The translations under genes were made by a program, and so were the position numbers. The notes beneath the pieces are model-generated. The model was not told the DNA's origin, made no database searches, and saw only the letters and a program-made list of their open reading frames with translations. A stretch of DNA of 64,000 nt, taken from contig OZ242033.1 of NCBI GenBank assembly GCA_965205155.1, positions 3,224,001-3,288,000 of the forward strand. Direction: 5' to 3'. This document shows positions 52,707-60,531 of this stretch, piece after piece. Source of the stretch: Aldehydirespirator sp965205155 (lineage in GTDB: Bacteria; Actinomycetota; Acidimicrobiia; Acidimicrobiales; Aldehydirespiratoraceae). Within the stretch, counting starts at the first letter, position 1. Each line of letters begins with the position of its first letter.

Positions 52707-52717
52707 GATCCGGCTCT
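52692..52717 (+). repeat. 13-bp tandem duplication over the methyltransferase stop
   Basis: GAGATCCGGCTCT occurs twice in a row (52692-52704, 52705-52717). The stop TGA is made by the last T of the first copy and the GA of the second. Confidence 0.92.
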
Positions 52718-52735
52718 GACCCCGGCTCGGTCAGG

Positions 52736-53005
52736 TTATTCGTCCCCGGCATCCGATTCCGGGGCCCGAGGCGCTACCTCGGGATAGAGGTGGGAGATGG
52801 TGCCCGGCTCGATCCGGCATGACTCGATGTAGGCATCGACATCGGTGCCCTTCACTCGGATGACCCGGCCCATCCGGTAGGCCGCGATGTACCCCTCATC
52901 GATGAACCGGTACAGCGTCCGCGTCGTGATGCCGAGGCGCTTGGCCGCCGCGGTCGTGCCCAGCCACTCGATCTGAGCCTGCTCGGGTTGTTCTTCGTCG
53001 ATCAT
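52736..53005 (-). CDS. HTH_17 / excisionase-type DNA-binding protein
   Basis: 89 aa. A MerR-like helix-turn-helix, LGTTAAAKRLGITTRTLYRF, is followed by the wing GYIAAYRMGRVIRVKGTDVD. This is the pattern of the excisionase/BldC small-regulator family. The C-terminal 25 residues are Pro/Glu-rich. It is divergent from a small ORF and the P-loop gene across a 95-bp AT-richer gap (53006-53100), so it may regulate that promoter. No integrase is beside it, so a phage excisionase role is unlikely. Confidence 0.82.
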   Translation of the reverse strand: MIDEEQPEQAQIEWLGTTAAAKRLGITTRTLYRFIDEGYIAAYRMGRVIRVKGTDVDAYIESCRIEPGTISHLYPEVAPRAPESDAGDE

Positions 53006-53100
53006 GGCTATAGTGCCTTTCGATACTTCTTATGATGTTTGAGGTTAATCTAAGCTCATCGCATGAACAGCATGCCCTACGAAGAGATCAAGGAGAGTAT

Positions 53101-53217
53101 ATGGCAATGACCGCGGCAGAACGTGGATACACGTCCATCTCGGCCCAACCAGCCGGGAATGAGGAGACCAGCAACGCCCATTGCGTCTCTCAGGCTGAGA
53201 ATGCCGTTCCGGCCTGA
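53101..53217 (+). CDS. 38-aa small ORF with a strong ribosome site
   Basis: ATG at 53101 is preceded by AAGGAG with 5-nt spacing, one of the best ribosome sites in the window. It encodes 38 residues (MAMTAAERGYTSISAQPAG...), hydrophilic, with one Cys. The end overlaps the proposed start of the P-loop gene by 17 bp in another frame. It could be a leader peptide that couples translation of the P-loop protein, or a small protein of its own. No homologue is recognised. Confidence 0.45.
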   Translation: MAMTAAERGYTSISAQPAGNEETSNAHCVSQAENAVPA

Positions 53218-53950
53218 CGCTTGGAGCGGTCTCCTGATAGGCGTAGCCGGCGGCCGCGGCGCCGGATCCTCACTGCTGGCCATGGGTCTGGCCCAAGACT
53301 TGGCCAGCGATGCCTCCAACCGGGGACTGGTGCTGCTCGCCCACATCGCGGCCGGCGCCGGTCAGGACTTGATGCACAATTGCCCGGACATGATCGCGCC
53401 AGTCATGGCCGCGAGAGCGCAGGTCTGCAGCGATGACGATCTGGACGGTCTCCTGGGCGCGTACCGGTTCGTCGTGGCCGACATCGTGGCCGACATCGCA
53501 GGGGTCTTCAGCACGGCGCCGACCAGCGCCGCCGACGGCGCACCGGTAACGGTGGCAACGCTGCGTCGCTCGGATCTGATCGTCGTCGTGGGCGCCGGAG
53601 ACACCAGGAGCCTCCACTCGCTGGTGCAGAACATCGAAGCGCTGGCCGGGCTGGTGGGCGCCGACCGGATCCTCCCGGTGGTCAACCGGCTCCCCCGAGG
53701 TCTCAGGCGCAGGTCGGCCGCGGTCTCCGAGACAGTGCGCCTGCTGGCGAGCAGTGCGGCGTTCGAAGCCGGCGACCCGGTGCTCATCGCGGAGCGGGAC
53801 ACCGTCCGGCGCGCCGCCCGCGATGGTCCGGCTCCGCCCCCGTCGCTGGTCCGCCCGCTCTCCTCGGAGGTCCGCTTGCGGCTGGCCACGGCCTCGAGGA
53901 CCGGGAGCGGGGCTGCACCGCCATCCCTCTTCGCCGCTGCGGGCGACTAG
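53201..53950 (+). CDS. ParA/CpaE-like P-loop protein with degenerate Walker A
   Basis: 249 aa if ATG 53201 is used. ATG 53159 and GTG 53123 are in-frame alternatives, none with a clean ribosome site. LLIGVAGGRGAGSSLLAMGL has the shape of a deviant Walker A (KGGxGKT) but lacks both signature lysines. RFVVADIVADIAGVF and DLIVVVGAGDTRSLHSLVQN parallel the later strands of the MinD/CpaE fold. It is probably a non-hydrolysing relative of Tad/CpaE or septum-site ATPases. It ends 10 bp before ispH. Confidence 0.65.
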   Translation: MPFRPDAWSGLLIGVAGGRGAGSSLLAMGLAQDLASDASNRGLVLLAHIAAGAGQDLMHNCPDMIAPVMAARAQVCSDDDLDGLLGAYRFVVADIVADIAGVFSTAPTSAADGAPVTVATLRRSDLIVVVGAGDTRSLHSLVQNIEALAGLVGADRILPVVNRLPRGLRRRSAAVSETVRLLASSAAFEAGDPVLIAERDTVRRAARDGPAPPPSLVRPLSSEVRLRLATASRTGSGAAPPSLFAAAGD

Positions 53951-53960
53951 CCTCTGGAGT

Positions 53961-55001
53961 GTGATCGACCGGGTTCTGTTGGCCTCGCCCCGGGGTTTCT
54001 GCGCCGGAGTGGACATGGCCATCAAGGCGCTGACGTGGATGATCCAGGCCTTCGGCCCGCCCGTGTACTGCTACCACGAGATAATCCACAACCAGAAGGT
54101 GGTCAAACGCTTCGAGGACGCCGGCGTCATCTTCGTGGACGACATCGCCGAGGTGCCTCCCGGAGAGCCCATCATGCTGTCGGCCCACGGCTCGGCTCCC
54201 GAGGTCGTGCAGGGGGCCCGCGACCGGGGCGGCTATCTCGTGGACGCGGTGTGTCCCCTGGTCACCAAGGTCCACCACGAGGTCAAGACCCGAGCGGCCA
54301 AGGGCTACCAGATCGTGTACGTGGGCCACCAGGACCACCAGGAGGCGGTGGGAACGATGGCCGTCGCCCCCGAGGCCATACACCGTGTGGACAGTGCCCG
54401 GGGGGTGGCCGCCCTGCCCGAGTTCAAGGAACCGGTCGCCGTGCTGGCCCAGACCACCCTCTCGCACCGGGAGTGGGAGGGCGTGCTGGACTACACCCGC
54501 CGGCGCTTCCCCGACCTGTGGCAGCCGAGCATCAGCGACCTGTGCTTCGCGACCACGAACCGGCAGTCAGCCATGATGGAGATCGCGCCCAAGTGCGACG
54601 CCGTGCTCGTCATCGGCTCGGCCAACTCCTCCAACACCCAGTCCCTGGTGGACCTGGCAGCTGAGGCCGGCTGCCGCCGGGTGCTGAGGATCAACGACGC
54701 CGACGACATCCCATCCGACCTGACCGGAACGATCGGCGTGACTGCGGGCGCCTCCGCGCCCGAGGACCTCGTCCGGGGGGTCATCGGGCGGCTCGCACCG
54801 GCGCAGGGCGTCGAGGAGGTCACCGTCATCGAAGAGGACGAGTACTTCCCGCCCCCGCGCAACCTTCGTGATCTGCTCGCCGCGGTGGAGGCGGCCGCGA
54901 TTGTCACCCTCGGATCCCGCGCCACCGACCGCGAGCCCATGAACGACCGCTCAATCAACGCCAGCGACCTGCTCGACCGGCTCGACTCGAGGACAGGCTG
55001 A
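53961..55001 (+). CDS. ispH: 4-hydroxy-3-methylbut-2-enyl diphosphate reductase
   Basis: 346 aa. Last step of the non-mevalonate isoprenoid pathway, producing IPP and DMAPP with a 4Fe-4S cluster. Cluster cysteines lie in SPRGFCAGVDMAI, VDAVCPLVTKVHHEV and SDLCFATTNRQ; GSANSSNTQSLVDLA is also typical. GTG start at 53961. The stop is followed at once by repeat A8, and the gene is convergent with plsC. Confidence 0.96.
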   Translation: MIDRVLLASPRGFCAGVDMAIKALTWMIQAFGPPVYCYHEIIHNQKVVKRFEDAGVIFVDDIAEVPPGEPIMLSAHGSAPEVVQGARDRGGYLVDAVCPLVTKVHHEVKTRAAKGYQIVYVGHQDHQEAVGTMAVAPEAIHRVDSARGVAALPEFKEPVAVLAQTTLSHREWEGVLDYTRRRFPDLWQPSISDLCFATTNRQSAMMEIAPKCDAVLVIGSANSSNTQSLVDLAAEAGCRRVLRINDADDIPSDLTGTIGVTAGASAPEDLVRGVIGRLAPAQGVEEVTVIEEDEYFPPPRNLRDLLAAVEAAAIVTLGSRATDREPMNDRSINASDLLDRLDSRTG

Positions 55002-55086
55002 GGCCAGGCCGATAGGCGCGTTCTGAGGCTCATACGGGCGAGGCCGTGGCCCGAGCGGTCCGTGAGCGCAGCGAACAAGAGCGGGA
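55001..55086 (+). repeat. Interspersed 3'-end element, copy A8
   Basis: Starts at the last base of the ispH stop and runs in its sense. The left block is degenerate (AGGCCAGGCCGATAGG), the right core is intact with one change (GCGGTCC for GCGGCCC). Confidence 0.83.
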
Positions 55087-55094
55087 GACAGCGC

Positions 55095-55832
55095 TCAGGC
55101 CGGGCCCGGTTCCTGGCCGGCCAGCACGCGAGCTTCCACGTAGAGGTCGCCCAACTCGTCGAACAGGCGGTCGGTGTGTTCGCTCACTGCCCGGCGCGGC
55201 AGCCGCCCATCGATCCTGGAGGGTGGTGGGATCGGGTTGCCCACTACAACCACCACCCGGCGCGGCCGGGGGATCACAGACCCCACGGGAAGGGCCCGGA
55301 CCGTGCCGCCCAGTCCGATGGGGACGATCGGAACCCCGGCACGGGCCGCCACGAACGCCGGGCCGTCGAGCATGTCCTCGCGCCGGACCCGGTCCCCGCT
55401 GCGGCGGGTCCCCTCGGGGAACATCACCAGGGGCTCACCGAGCGACAGCACGTCGGTCGCGGCCCGCAGCGCGGTGCGGTCAGCCGTTCCCCGCTGCACC
55501 GGGAAGCCCCCCAGCACCGATAGGAAGGCTCCCAAGGGCTTGTTCTCCCACAAGCTCTCCTTGCCCATGAAGCGCAGCCGCCGGCTGGTGGCCATCCCCG
55601 CTATCGGGGTATCGATGAAGGACCGGTGCACAGGCGACAGGATGAACGGGCCGGGCGGGAAGTTCTCCTGGCCCTCGATCCGCAGCCTGAACAGGACCTT
55701 GCAAAGGGCGAGGACCATCGACCACAGGACCCGGTAGAGGACGCGCCCCCACAGGGGCTGGTGGCTGCGGCGGAAAGCGCCCTCGCCCGAGGTGTCGGCT
55801 CCGCCCCGTCGCCCGTACACGCTGCGGCTCAC
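55095..55832 (-). CDS. plsC: 1-acyl-glycerol-3-phosphate acyltransferase-like protein
   Basis: 245 aa. PlsC-type acyltransferase with the HxxxxD catalytic motif in SPVHRSFIDTP, then GGFPVQRGTADR and the FPEGTRRSGDRV substrate motif. It acylates lysophosphatidate in phospholipid synthesis. GTG start at 55832 is the third of three tandem GTGA junctions created by a 38-bp repeat; only this one is in frame with the enzyme. One hydrophobic N-terminal segment may anchor it to the membrane. Confidence 0.88.
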   Translation of the reverse strand: MSRSVYGRRGGADTSGEGAFRRSHQPLWGRVLYRVLWSMVLALCKVLFRLRIEGQENFPPGPFILSPVHRSFIDTPIAGMATSRRLRFMGKESLWENKPLGAFLSVLGGFPVQRGTADRTALRAATDVLSLGEPLVMFPEGTRRSGDRVRREDMLDGPAFVAARAGVPIVPIGLGGTVRALPVGSVIPRPRRVVVVVGNPIPPPSRIDGRLPRRAVSEHTDRLFDELGDLYVEARVLAGQEPGPA

Positions 55833-55928
55833 ACCAGCCCCAGTATCTGCTCCCGCACGCTGCGCCTCACACCAGCCCCAGTATCTGCTCCCGCACGCCG
55901 CGGCTCACACCAGCCCCAGTATCTGCTC
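55819..55928 (-). repeat. 38-bp tandem repeat at the cmk/plsC junction
   Basis: Unit start points are 55819, 55857 and 55895 (period 38), nearly identical. Each unit contains the last codons of cmk, its TGA stop and a GTG start overlapping as GTGA. Two extra copies of the ancestral junction therefore lie between cmk and plsC. Confidence 0.92.
55829..55908 (-). other. Two overlapping 13-codon mini-ORFs between cmk and plsC
   Basis: GTG at 55908 overlaps the cmk stop as GTGA and gives MSRGVREQILGLV, stopping at 55867. GTG at 55870 overlaps that stop as GTGA and gives MRRSVREQILGLV, stopping at 55829. Its stop overlaps the plsC GTG (55832) as GTGA. Thirteen codons plus a stop minus the 4-nt overlap equals the 38-bp period, so the chain is self-consistent. 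Translation is not demonstrated. Confidence 0.5.
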
Positions 55929-56552
55929 GATCGTCTCGTCGAAGGTCTTGCTGGTGGTATCGATCACCACTGCGTCCGGGGCCACTGACAGCGGAGCGGC
56001 TTGGCGGGTGGAGTCGATGGTGTCGCGCCGGGCCAGTTCGGCGGCTACCGACTCGACCGCGCCGCCGGCGGTGCGGCCGAGCGCTCCGCTCTGGCGGGCC
56101 CGGCGCAGCGCTCTCACGTCTGGGTCTGCTTCCAGGTAGACCTTGAGATCGGCCTGCGGAAAAACGACCGTGCCGATGTCGCGTCCCTCCACCACTCCCC
56201 CGCCCCGCCGGCGGGCCCATTCGCGCTGGCGGGCGACCATCTCCACCCGCACCTCGGGGTTGGCCGCCACCACGCTCACGGCCCGGTCCACCGACGGGCC
56301 CCGGATCTCAACCGTGGCGTCGACCCCGTCCACCAGCACCCGCTCACCGGTGACCCGTACGTCGATCGTTCGAGCCACCGCTGCGGTGAAGCCGCCGTCG
56401 GCGGGGTCGCCGCCGGCTCGCAGCACGGCGAAGGTGACCGCCCGGTACATCGCCCCGGTGTCCAGGTACTCGAGACCGAGACGGGCAGCCAGCGCTTGAG
56501 CGACGCTCGACTTGCCCGAACCGGCCGGACCGTCGATGGCGATGACCCTCAT
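55905..56552 (-). CDS. cmk: Cytidylate kinase
   Basis: 215 aa. It phosphorylates CMP and dCMP. P-loop AIDGPAGSGKSSVAQALAAR, then LGLEYLDTGAMYRAVTFAVL and the GGVVEGRDIGTVVFPQADLK motif; the LID and C-terminal helix end in EQILGLV. Both ends have been remodelled by short duplications: an 11-codon ORF lies before it, and its own 3' end is repeated after it. In actinobacteria cmk usually follows scpB/rluB. Confidence 0.95.
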   Translation of the reverse strand: MRVIAIDGPAGSGKSSVAQALAARLGLEYLDTGAMYRAVTFAVLRAGGDPADGGFTAAVARTIDVRVTGERVLVDGVDATVEIRGPSVDRAVSVVAANPEVRVEMVARQREWARRRGGGVVEGRDIGTVVFPQADLKVYLEADPDVRALRRARQSGALGRTAGGAVESVAAELARRDTIDSTRQAAPLSVAPDAVVIDTTSKTFDETIEQILGLV

Positions 56553-56588
56553 CTACTCCCGGACCCCCGTCTCCTCTATGACCCTCAT
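56553..56588 (-). CDS. 11-codon mini-ORF between aroA and cmk
   Basis: ATG at 56588 overlaps the aroA stop as ATGA and encodes MRVIEETGVRE, ending in TAG directly abutting the cmk ATG at 56552. The first four codons duplicate those of cmk (MRVI). It probably arose by a 36-bp duplication of an ancestral aroA/cmk ATGA junction and may relay ribosomes from aroA to cmk. Confidence 0.35.
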   Translation of the reverse strand: MRVIEETGVRE

Positions 56589-57874
56589 CTCCTCAAGGCC
56601 TCCAGCGCGTCGTAGAAGCCGGGGAACGTCTTGGCCACGCATCCGGGATCCTCGATCCGGATTCCCGGCACGACCAACCCCAGCACCGAGAACGCCATCG
56701 CGATGCGATGGTCGTCGTAGGTGCGAACCCGGGCACCGGCCGGAGCCGAGCCCCCGGCCACGGTGAACCCATCGTCGAGCTCCTGAGCCGCGACGCCGCA
56801 CCTGCGGAGTTCAGAGACCACGGAGGCGATCCGATCGCTCTCCTTGCCCCGCACGAACCCGATGCCCCGCACGGTGGTGGGCGTCGAGGCCAGCGATGCC
56901 GCTACGGCCAGGGTGGGAGCGGTGTCGGACATGTCGGCGAGATCAACGTCGATGCCCTGAAGCGGCCCGCCGGTCACCCGGGTGCAGCCCGCGACCTCCT
57001 CGGTCGACGCCCCCATCGCCTGCAGCAGCGACGCGAAGCGGGCGTCACCCTGGATCGAGTCGGCCCCGAGGCCCTCGACCGCCACCGTCCCTGACGTGAT
57101 CGCGGCCGCAGCCCAGAAGTAGGACGCCGCCGAAGCGTCCGGTTCCACCGCATAGCTCTCGACCGGCGAGTAGCCGTCCCCCGCCACATGCACTGCCTCC
57201 GGTCCAATCTCGACGGCGGCCCCGAACGACCTCATCACCGTTGCCGTCATCTCCACATAGGGCCGGCTCACCGCCGACCGGTCGATTCTAAGGCTCAGCC
57301 CGCCGGGCACCAGCGGCCCGGCCAGCATCAGCCCGGAGAGGAACTGGCTGGAACGATCGGTGGCCACAGCCGCTTCACCGGAGCGGATGGGCCCACAGAT
57401 CCGCATAGGCAGGCCGCCACCGCCCGCCGGGAGGTCCACCTGCACACCCAGTTGTCGCAGCGAGTCGGCGAGGTCGTCGAAGGGCCGGGCCCTCAACTGC
57501 GGATGGCCGTCCAGCGTCACCGGAAGTTCCGAGAGGGCCAACACCGGTGCCAGGAAGCGACCGGTCGTGCCCGACATGCGGGCGTCGATCACCGCACCCG
57601 CTGACGTTTCGACCATGCCTGCGGTGCCGCGGACCCGCATCCTCGCCTCCTCGGGGAAGCATCCGACGTCGGCGCCCAGCGATCTGACGGCGGCGACCAT
57701 GGCATCGGTGTCGTCGGCAAAGAGGGCACCTTCCAGCGTGGTCTCGCCCGGAGCCAGCGCGGCGCAGAGCAAAGCCCGGTTCGTGATGCTCTTGGATCCC
57801 GGCAGCCGCACCGTCGCGTTCGGCGGAGCCTCCAGCGGGGTGATGTCCAGAGCCGGGGGCAGCTTCTCTGTCAT
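56585..57874 (-). CDS. aroA: 3-phosphoshikimate 1-carboxyvinyltransferase (EPSP synthase)
   Basis: 429 aa. Sixth step of the shikimate pathway. RLPGSKSITNRALLCAALA binds shikimate-3-phosphate; GGLPMRICGP, DRSSQFLSGLMLAGP and FVRGKESDRIASV are further family motifs. The start overlaps tyrA by ATGA. With class II DAHP synthase at 8 kb, this gives the window two separate aromatic biosynthesis loci. Confidence 0.95.
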   Translation of the reverse strand: MTEKLPPALDITPLEAPPNATVRLPGSKSITNRALLCAALAPGETTLEGALFADDTDAMVAAVRSLGADVGCFPEEARMRVRGTAGMVETSAGAVIDARMSGTTGRFLAPVLALSELPVTLDGHPQLRARPFDDLADSLRQLGVQVDLPAGGGGLPMRICGPIRSGEAAVATDRSSQFLSGLMLAGPLVPGGLSLRIDRSAVSRPYVEMTATVMRSFGAAVEIGPEAVHVAGDGYSPVESYAVEPDASAASYFWAAAAITSGTVAVEGLGADSIQGDARFASLLQAMGASTEEVAGCTRVTGGPLQGIDVDLADMSDTAPTLAVAASLASTPTTVRGIGFVRGKESDRIASVVSELRRCGVAAQELDDGFTVAGGSAPAGARVRTYDDHRIAMAFSVLGLVVPGIRIEDPGCVAKTFPGFYDALEALRR

Positions 57875-58935
57875 CCGAGCGGGTTGAGTGACGGTCGGTA
57901 GCCGGCGTCGGTCAGGCTCCGCGCGAACTGCTCGGCCACATCGCTGTCGACCAGGGCCAGCACCACACCGCGCGCCCCCTCGGCGGAGTGCGCGATCTCG
58001 AGGTCGTAGATGTTCACGTCGAGGTCGGCGGCAAGGGTTGTGATCCTGGCCAGCTCCCCCTTCTGGTCACGGATCGCGATCCGCACCTCGGCGAGGCGGG
58101 AGGGCTCGGGGGCCCCGACCGACAGGCTCCGCCGGCTCTCGCGAGCCGCCTCCAGCCTGGCCAGCAACTCCCCGCGATCGCCCCCGGAGACGATCAGGCG
58201 CATCTCAACCAGCTCGTCGAGCAACTCGTCGAGGACGTCGGTGATCGCGGCCCGGTTCTCGACGCAGATCTCGGGCCAGATGGCCGGGTGGCCCGCGGCC
58301 ACCCGAGTCATGTCGCGGAAGCCGCCAGCCGCCAGTCGCAGCAGGGCGCGATGCTCGGTCGAGCGCCCCTCGGCGATGCGCATCAACACGGCCGCGGTGA
58401 GGTGGGGAACATGAGAGACCACCGCCACCAGCGCGTCGTGACGCTCCGGCGCGAGAGCGATCGGCTGGGCCCCCAGCTGCGAGACGATCTCGCGCACCTG
58501 GGCCAGCGCCGCGTCGTCGGTGAGGGCGGTGGGCGTGAGCACCCAGACTGCGTCGCGGAACAGGCCGGGATGGGCACCGTCCAAGCCGTCCTGCTCGCTG
58601 CCGGCCATCGGGTGGCCGCCCACGAACCGGGGATCGTCCACCGCGGCGCACACCGGTGCCTTCACGCTGCCCACGTCGGTGACGATGGCCGCGCCCGCGT
58701 CGAGCAACTGGTGGGCTACCCCGGCCAGCGCCGAGGGTGGAGTGGCGACGACGGCGAAGTCGCAGGGCGCGGGCTCACCGATGCAATCCACCGCGCCCGC
58801 AGCCACCGCGGTCTCCGCCCGTCCAGAGTCGGGCTCGATCCCGGTCACGTGCCATCCGGCCTTGCGCAGAGCCATCCCCACCGAGCCCCCGATGAGTCCC
58901 GTGCCGGCGATGATGGCGCTGCGGGTTCGGGCCAT
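57871..58935 (-). CDS. tyrA: Prephenate dehydrogenase with ACT domain
   Basis: 354 aa. NAD(P)-binding Rossmann domain at the start (IIAGTGLIGGSVGMALRKAG), TyrA core (VGGHPMAGSEQDGLDGAHPG, VVSHVPHLTAAVLMRIAEG), and a C-terminal ACT domain from about 285 for feedback control by tyrosine. ATG at 58935 opens on the Rossmann motif; the frame upstream is open but lacks conservation. It sits between rluB and aroA. Confidence 0.93.
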   Translation of the reverse strand: MARTRSAIIAGTGLIGGSVGMALRKAGWHVTGIEPDSGRAETAVAAGAVDCIGEPAPCDFAVVATPPSALAGVAHQLLDAGAAIVTDVGSVKAPVCAAVDDPRFVGGHPMAGSEQDGLDGAHPGLFRDAVWVLTPTALTDDAALAQVREIVSQLGAQPIALAPERHDALVAVVSHVPHLTAAVLMRIAEGRSTEHRALLRLAAGGFRDMTRVAAGHPAIWPEICVENRAAITDVLDELLDELVEMRLIVSGGDRGELLARLEAARESRRSLSVGAPEPSRLAEVRIAIRDQKGELARITTLAADLDVNIYDLEIAHSAEGARGVVLALVDSDVAEQFARSLTDAGYRPSLNPLG

Positions 58936-58946
58936 GGACGGCGATG

Positions 58947-59687
58947 CTACCGGTGTGATCCGCCCGCCCTTGCTGCGGCGGCCTTCTCGAGGCGCCTGGT
59001 CTCGGCCGGTGTCAGTGACCGCCAATCGCCCGGAGCCAGGCGGCGGTCGGCCAGAGGTCCGATCCTGGTCCGCACGAGGCGGCGCACCGGATGTCCCACC
59101 GCTTCACACATTCTGCGGATCAGGCGGTTGCGGCCTTCGTGGACGGTGATGCGCAGCACGTCCGTCTCGACCAGCGCCACCTTCGCGGGGGCGGTGGGCC
59201 CGTCGTCGAGCTCGACTCCCTGACGCAGGGCCCGGACTGCTGCCGGTCTCGGCGCCCCCGACACATGGGCGAGGTACTCCTTCTCGACGCCGAACGACGG
59301 GTGCGTCAGCCGGTGGGCGAGATCGCCGTCGTTGGTCAGTATCAGCAGCCCCTCGGTATGCAGATCGAGGCGCCCGACCGGGAAGACGCGGGGCTCGGCG
59401 GGGACGAGTTCGGTGACGGTGGGGCGTCCCTGCGGGTCCTGGGCGGTGGTCACCACGCCGGCGGGCTTGTTGAGCAGGTAGTGGACGAGACCGGGCCGGA
59501 CGCCCACCACGATCCCGTCCACCTCCACCACGGCCCGGGTCACGTCGATGCGGGAGCCCAGCCGCGCCACCGCGCCGTCGACCCGTACCCGGCCGCCGGC
59601 GATCAGCTCCTCGCAGGCCCGCCGGCTTCCGATGCCCTGCCGGGCCAAGACCTTCTGCAGGCGCTCACCCTGGGCCGATGTCACCAT
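58947..59687 (-). CDS. rluB: Pseudouridine synthase, RsuA/RluB family
   Basis: 246 aa. N-terminal S4 RNA-binding domain (LQKVLARQGIGSRRACEELI), then the synthase domain with the catalytic Asp in PVGRLDLHTEGLLILTNDGD and HEGRNRLIRRMCEAVGHPV. It modifies 23S rRNA in relatives. Position after scpB is conserved widely. Confidence 0.93.
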   Translation of the reverse strand: MVTSAQGERLQKVLARQGIGSRRACEELIAGGRVRVDGAVARLGSRIDVTRAVVEVDGIVVGVRPGLVHYLLNKPAGVVTTAQDPQGRPTVTELVPAEPRVFPVGRLDLHTEGLLILTNDGDLAHRLTHPSFGVEKEYLAHVSGAPRPAAVRALRQGVELDDGPTAPAKVALVETDVLRITVHEGRNRLIRRMCEAVGHPVRRLVRTRIGPLADRRLAPGDWRSLTPAETRRLEKAAAARAGGSHR

Positions 59688-59747
59688 CGAGTGCTGCTCA
59701 CCGTAGGGCCTGTGGTCCTGGCGGGTTCGGACCCCTGCCGGCCGATG

Positions 59748-60371
59748 TCACCGGTCGGGATCGTCAGGGCCGTCAGCCTCGGGCACCACCCTCAAGCGGC
59801 GCTCCATGGCCTCGACCGCGTCAGGGTTGGGAACGAACTCGCCGAGCGGGGGCAACTCGTCGAGCGAGTCGAGTCCCAGGTGCTCCAGGAACTGCGACGT
59901 CGTCCCGTACAGCACCGCCTGACCCGGCCCCGGCAGCCGGGCGATCTCGTCGATGTAGCCGCGGCGCCTCAGCGTCCGCATCACGCCGTCGACGTTCACT
60001 CCCCGGATCTCGGCAACCTGGTGGCGCGATACCGGCTGCTTGTAGGCCACCACGGCCAGCGTCTCGAGCGCCGCGGCCGAGAGGCGGGCGCCATGGCCCT
60101 CACGCACGAACCGCTCCACGTAGACATCCTGGTCGGGGGCCGTCTGGTACCGGTAGCCGCCCGCCACCCGAGCCAGCACGAAGCCCCGTCCCTGCGACTC
60201 GTACTCGGCGGCAAGCGCATCGCACATGGCGCGCACCTGCTGAGTCGAAGTCCCGACGACGGCCGCCAGCACCTGCGGTGACACCGGTTCATCGGCGAGC
60301 AGCAGCACCGCCTCCAGCGCCGCGGCGGTGGCGGGGCCGGGCGGAGTGGCGGGGACCGGAGAGCTGCTCAT
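59748..60371 (-). CDS. scpB: Segregation and condensation protein B
   Basis: 207 aa. Two winged-helix modules. The second holds AALETLAVVAYKQPVSRHQV followed by EIRGVNVDGVMRTLRRRGYI, diagnostic for ScpB. It forms the SMC-ScpAB condensin complex. ATG at 60371 fits the start of the first domain; a longer frame upstream runs into repeat A9. Confidence 0.94.
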   Translation of the reverse strand: MSSSPVPATPPGPATAAALEAVLLLADEPVSPQVLAAVVGTSTQQVRAMCDALAAEYESQGRGFVLARVAGGYRYQTAPDQDVYVERFVREGHGARLSAAALETLAVVAYKQPVSRHQVAEIRGVNVDGVMRTLRRRGYIDEIARLPGPGQAVLYGTTSQFLEHLGLDSLDELPPLGEFVPNPDAVEAMERRLRVVPEADGPDDPDR

Positions 60372-60425
60372 CGCGTACGAGCGAGCGTTACTGGGCTGGA
60401 GCCCATTGCGTCGCAGCGGTGCCAC

Positions 60426-60526
60426 TCCCGCTCCTGTTCGCTTCGCTCACGGGCCGCTCGGGCCACGGCCTCGCTGCACGCCTCGGGAAGATTCCTCATC
60501 ACTCGCTCCCTATCCGCGCGGCCTCT
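60426..60526 (-). repeat. Interspersed 3'-end element, copy A9
   Basis: Follows the scpA stop (60532) in sense and separates scpA from scpB, which normally overlap. Both conserved ends are present; the left block reads CAGAGGCCGCGCGG in gene sense. Confidence 0.82.
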
Positions 60527-60531
60527 GCCGC

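Noticed and set aside
52736..53005. Phage excisionase marking an integrated element
   Set aside because: No integrase, attachment repeat or phage gene lies nearby. The nearest tyrosine recombinase, at 62.5 kb, is chromosomal XerD by context.
59091..60281. 396-codon rightward open frame over rluB and scpB
   Set aside because: It is antisense to both genes, with His/Gln/Val/Gly-rich composition and no motif.
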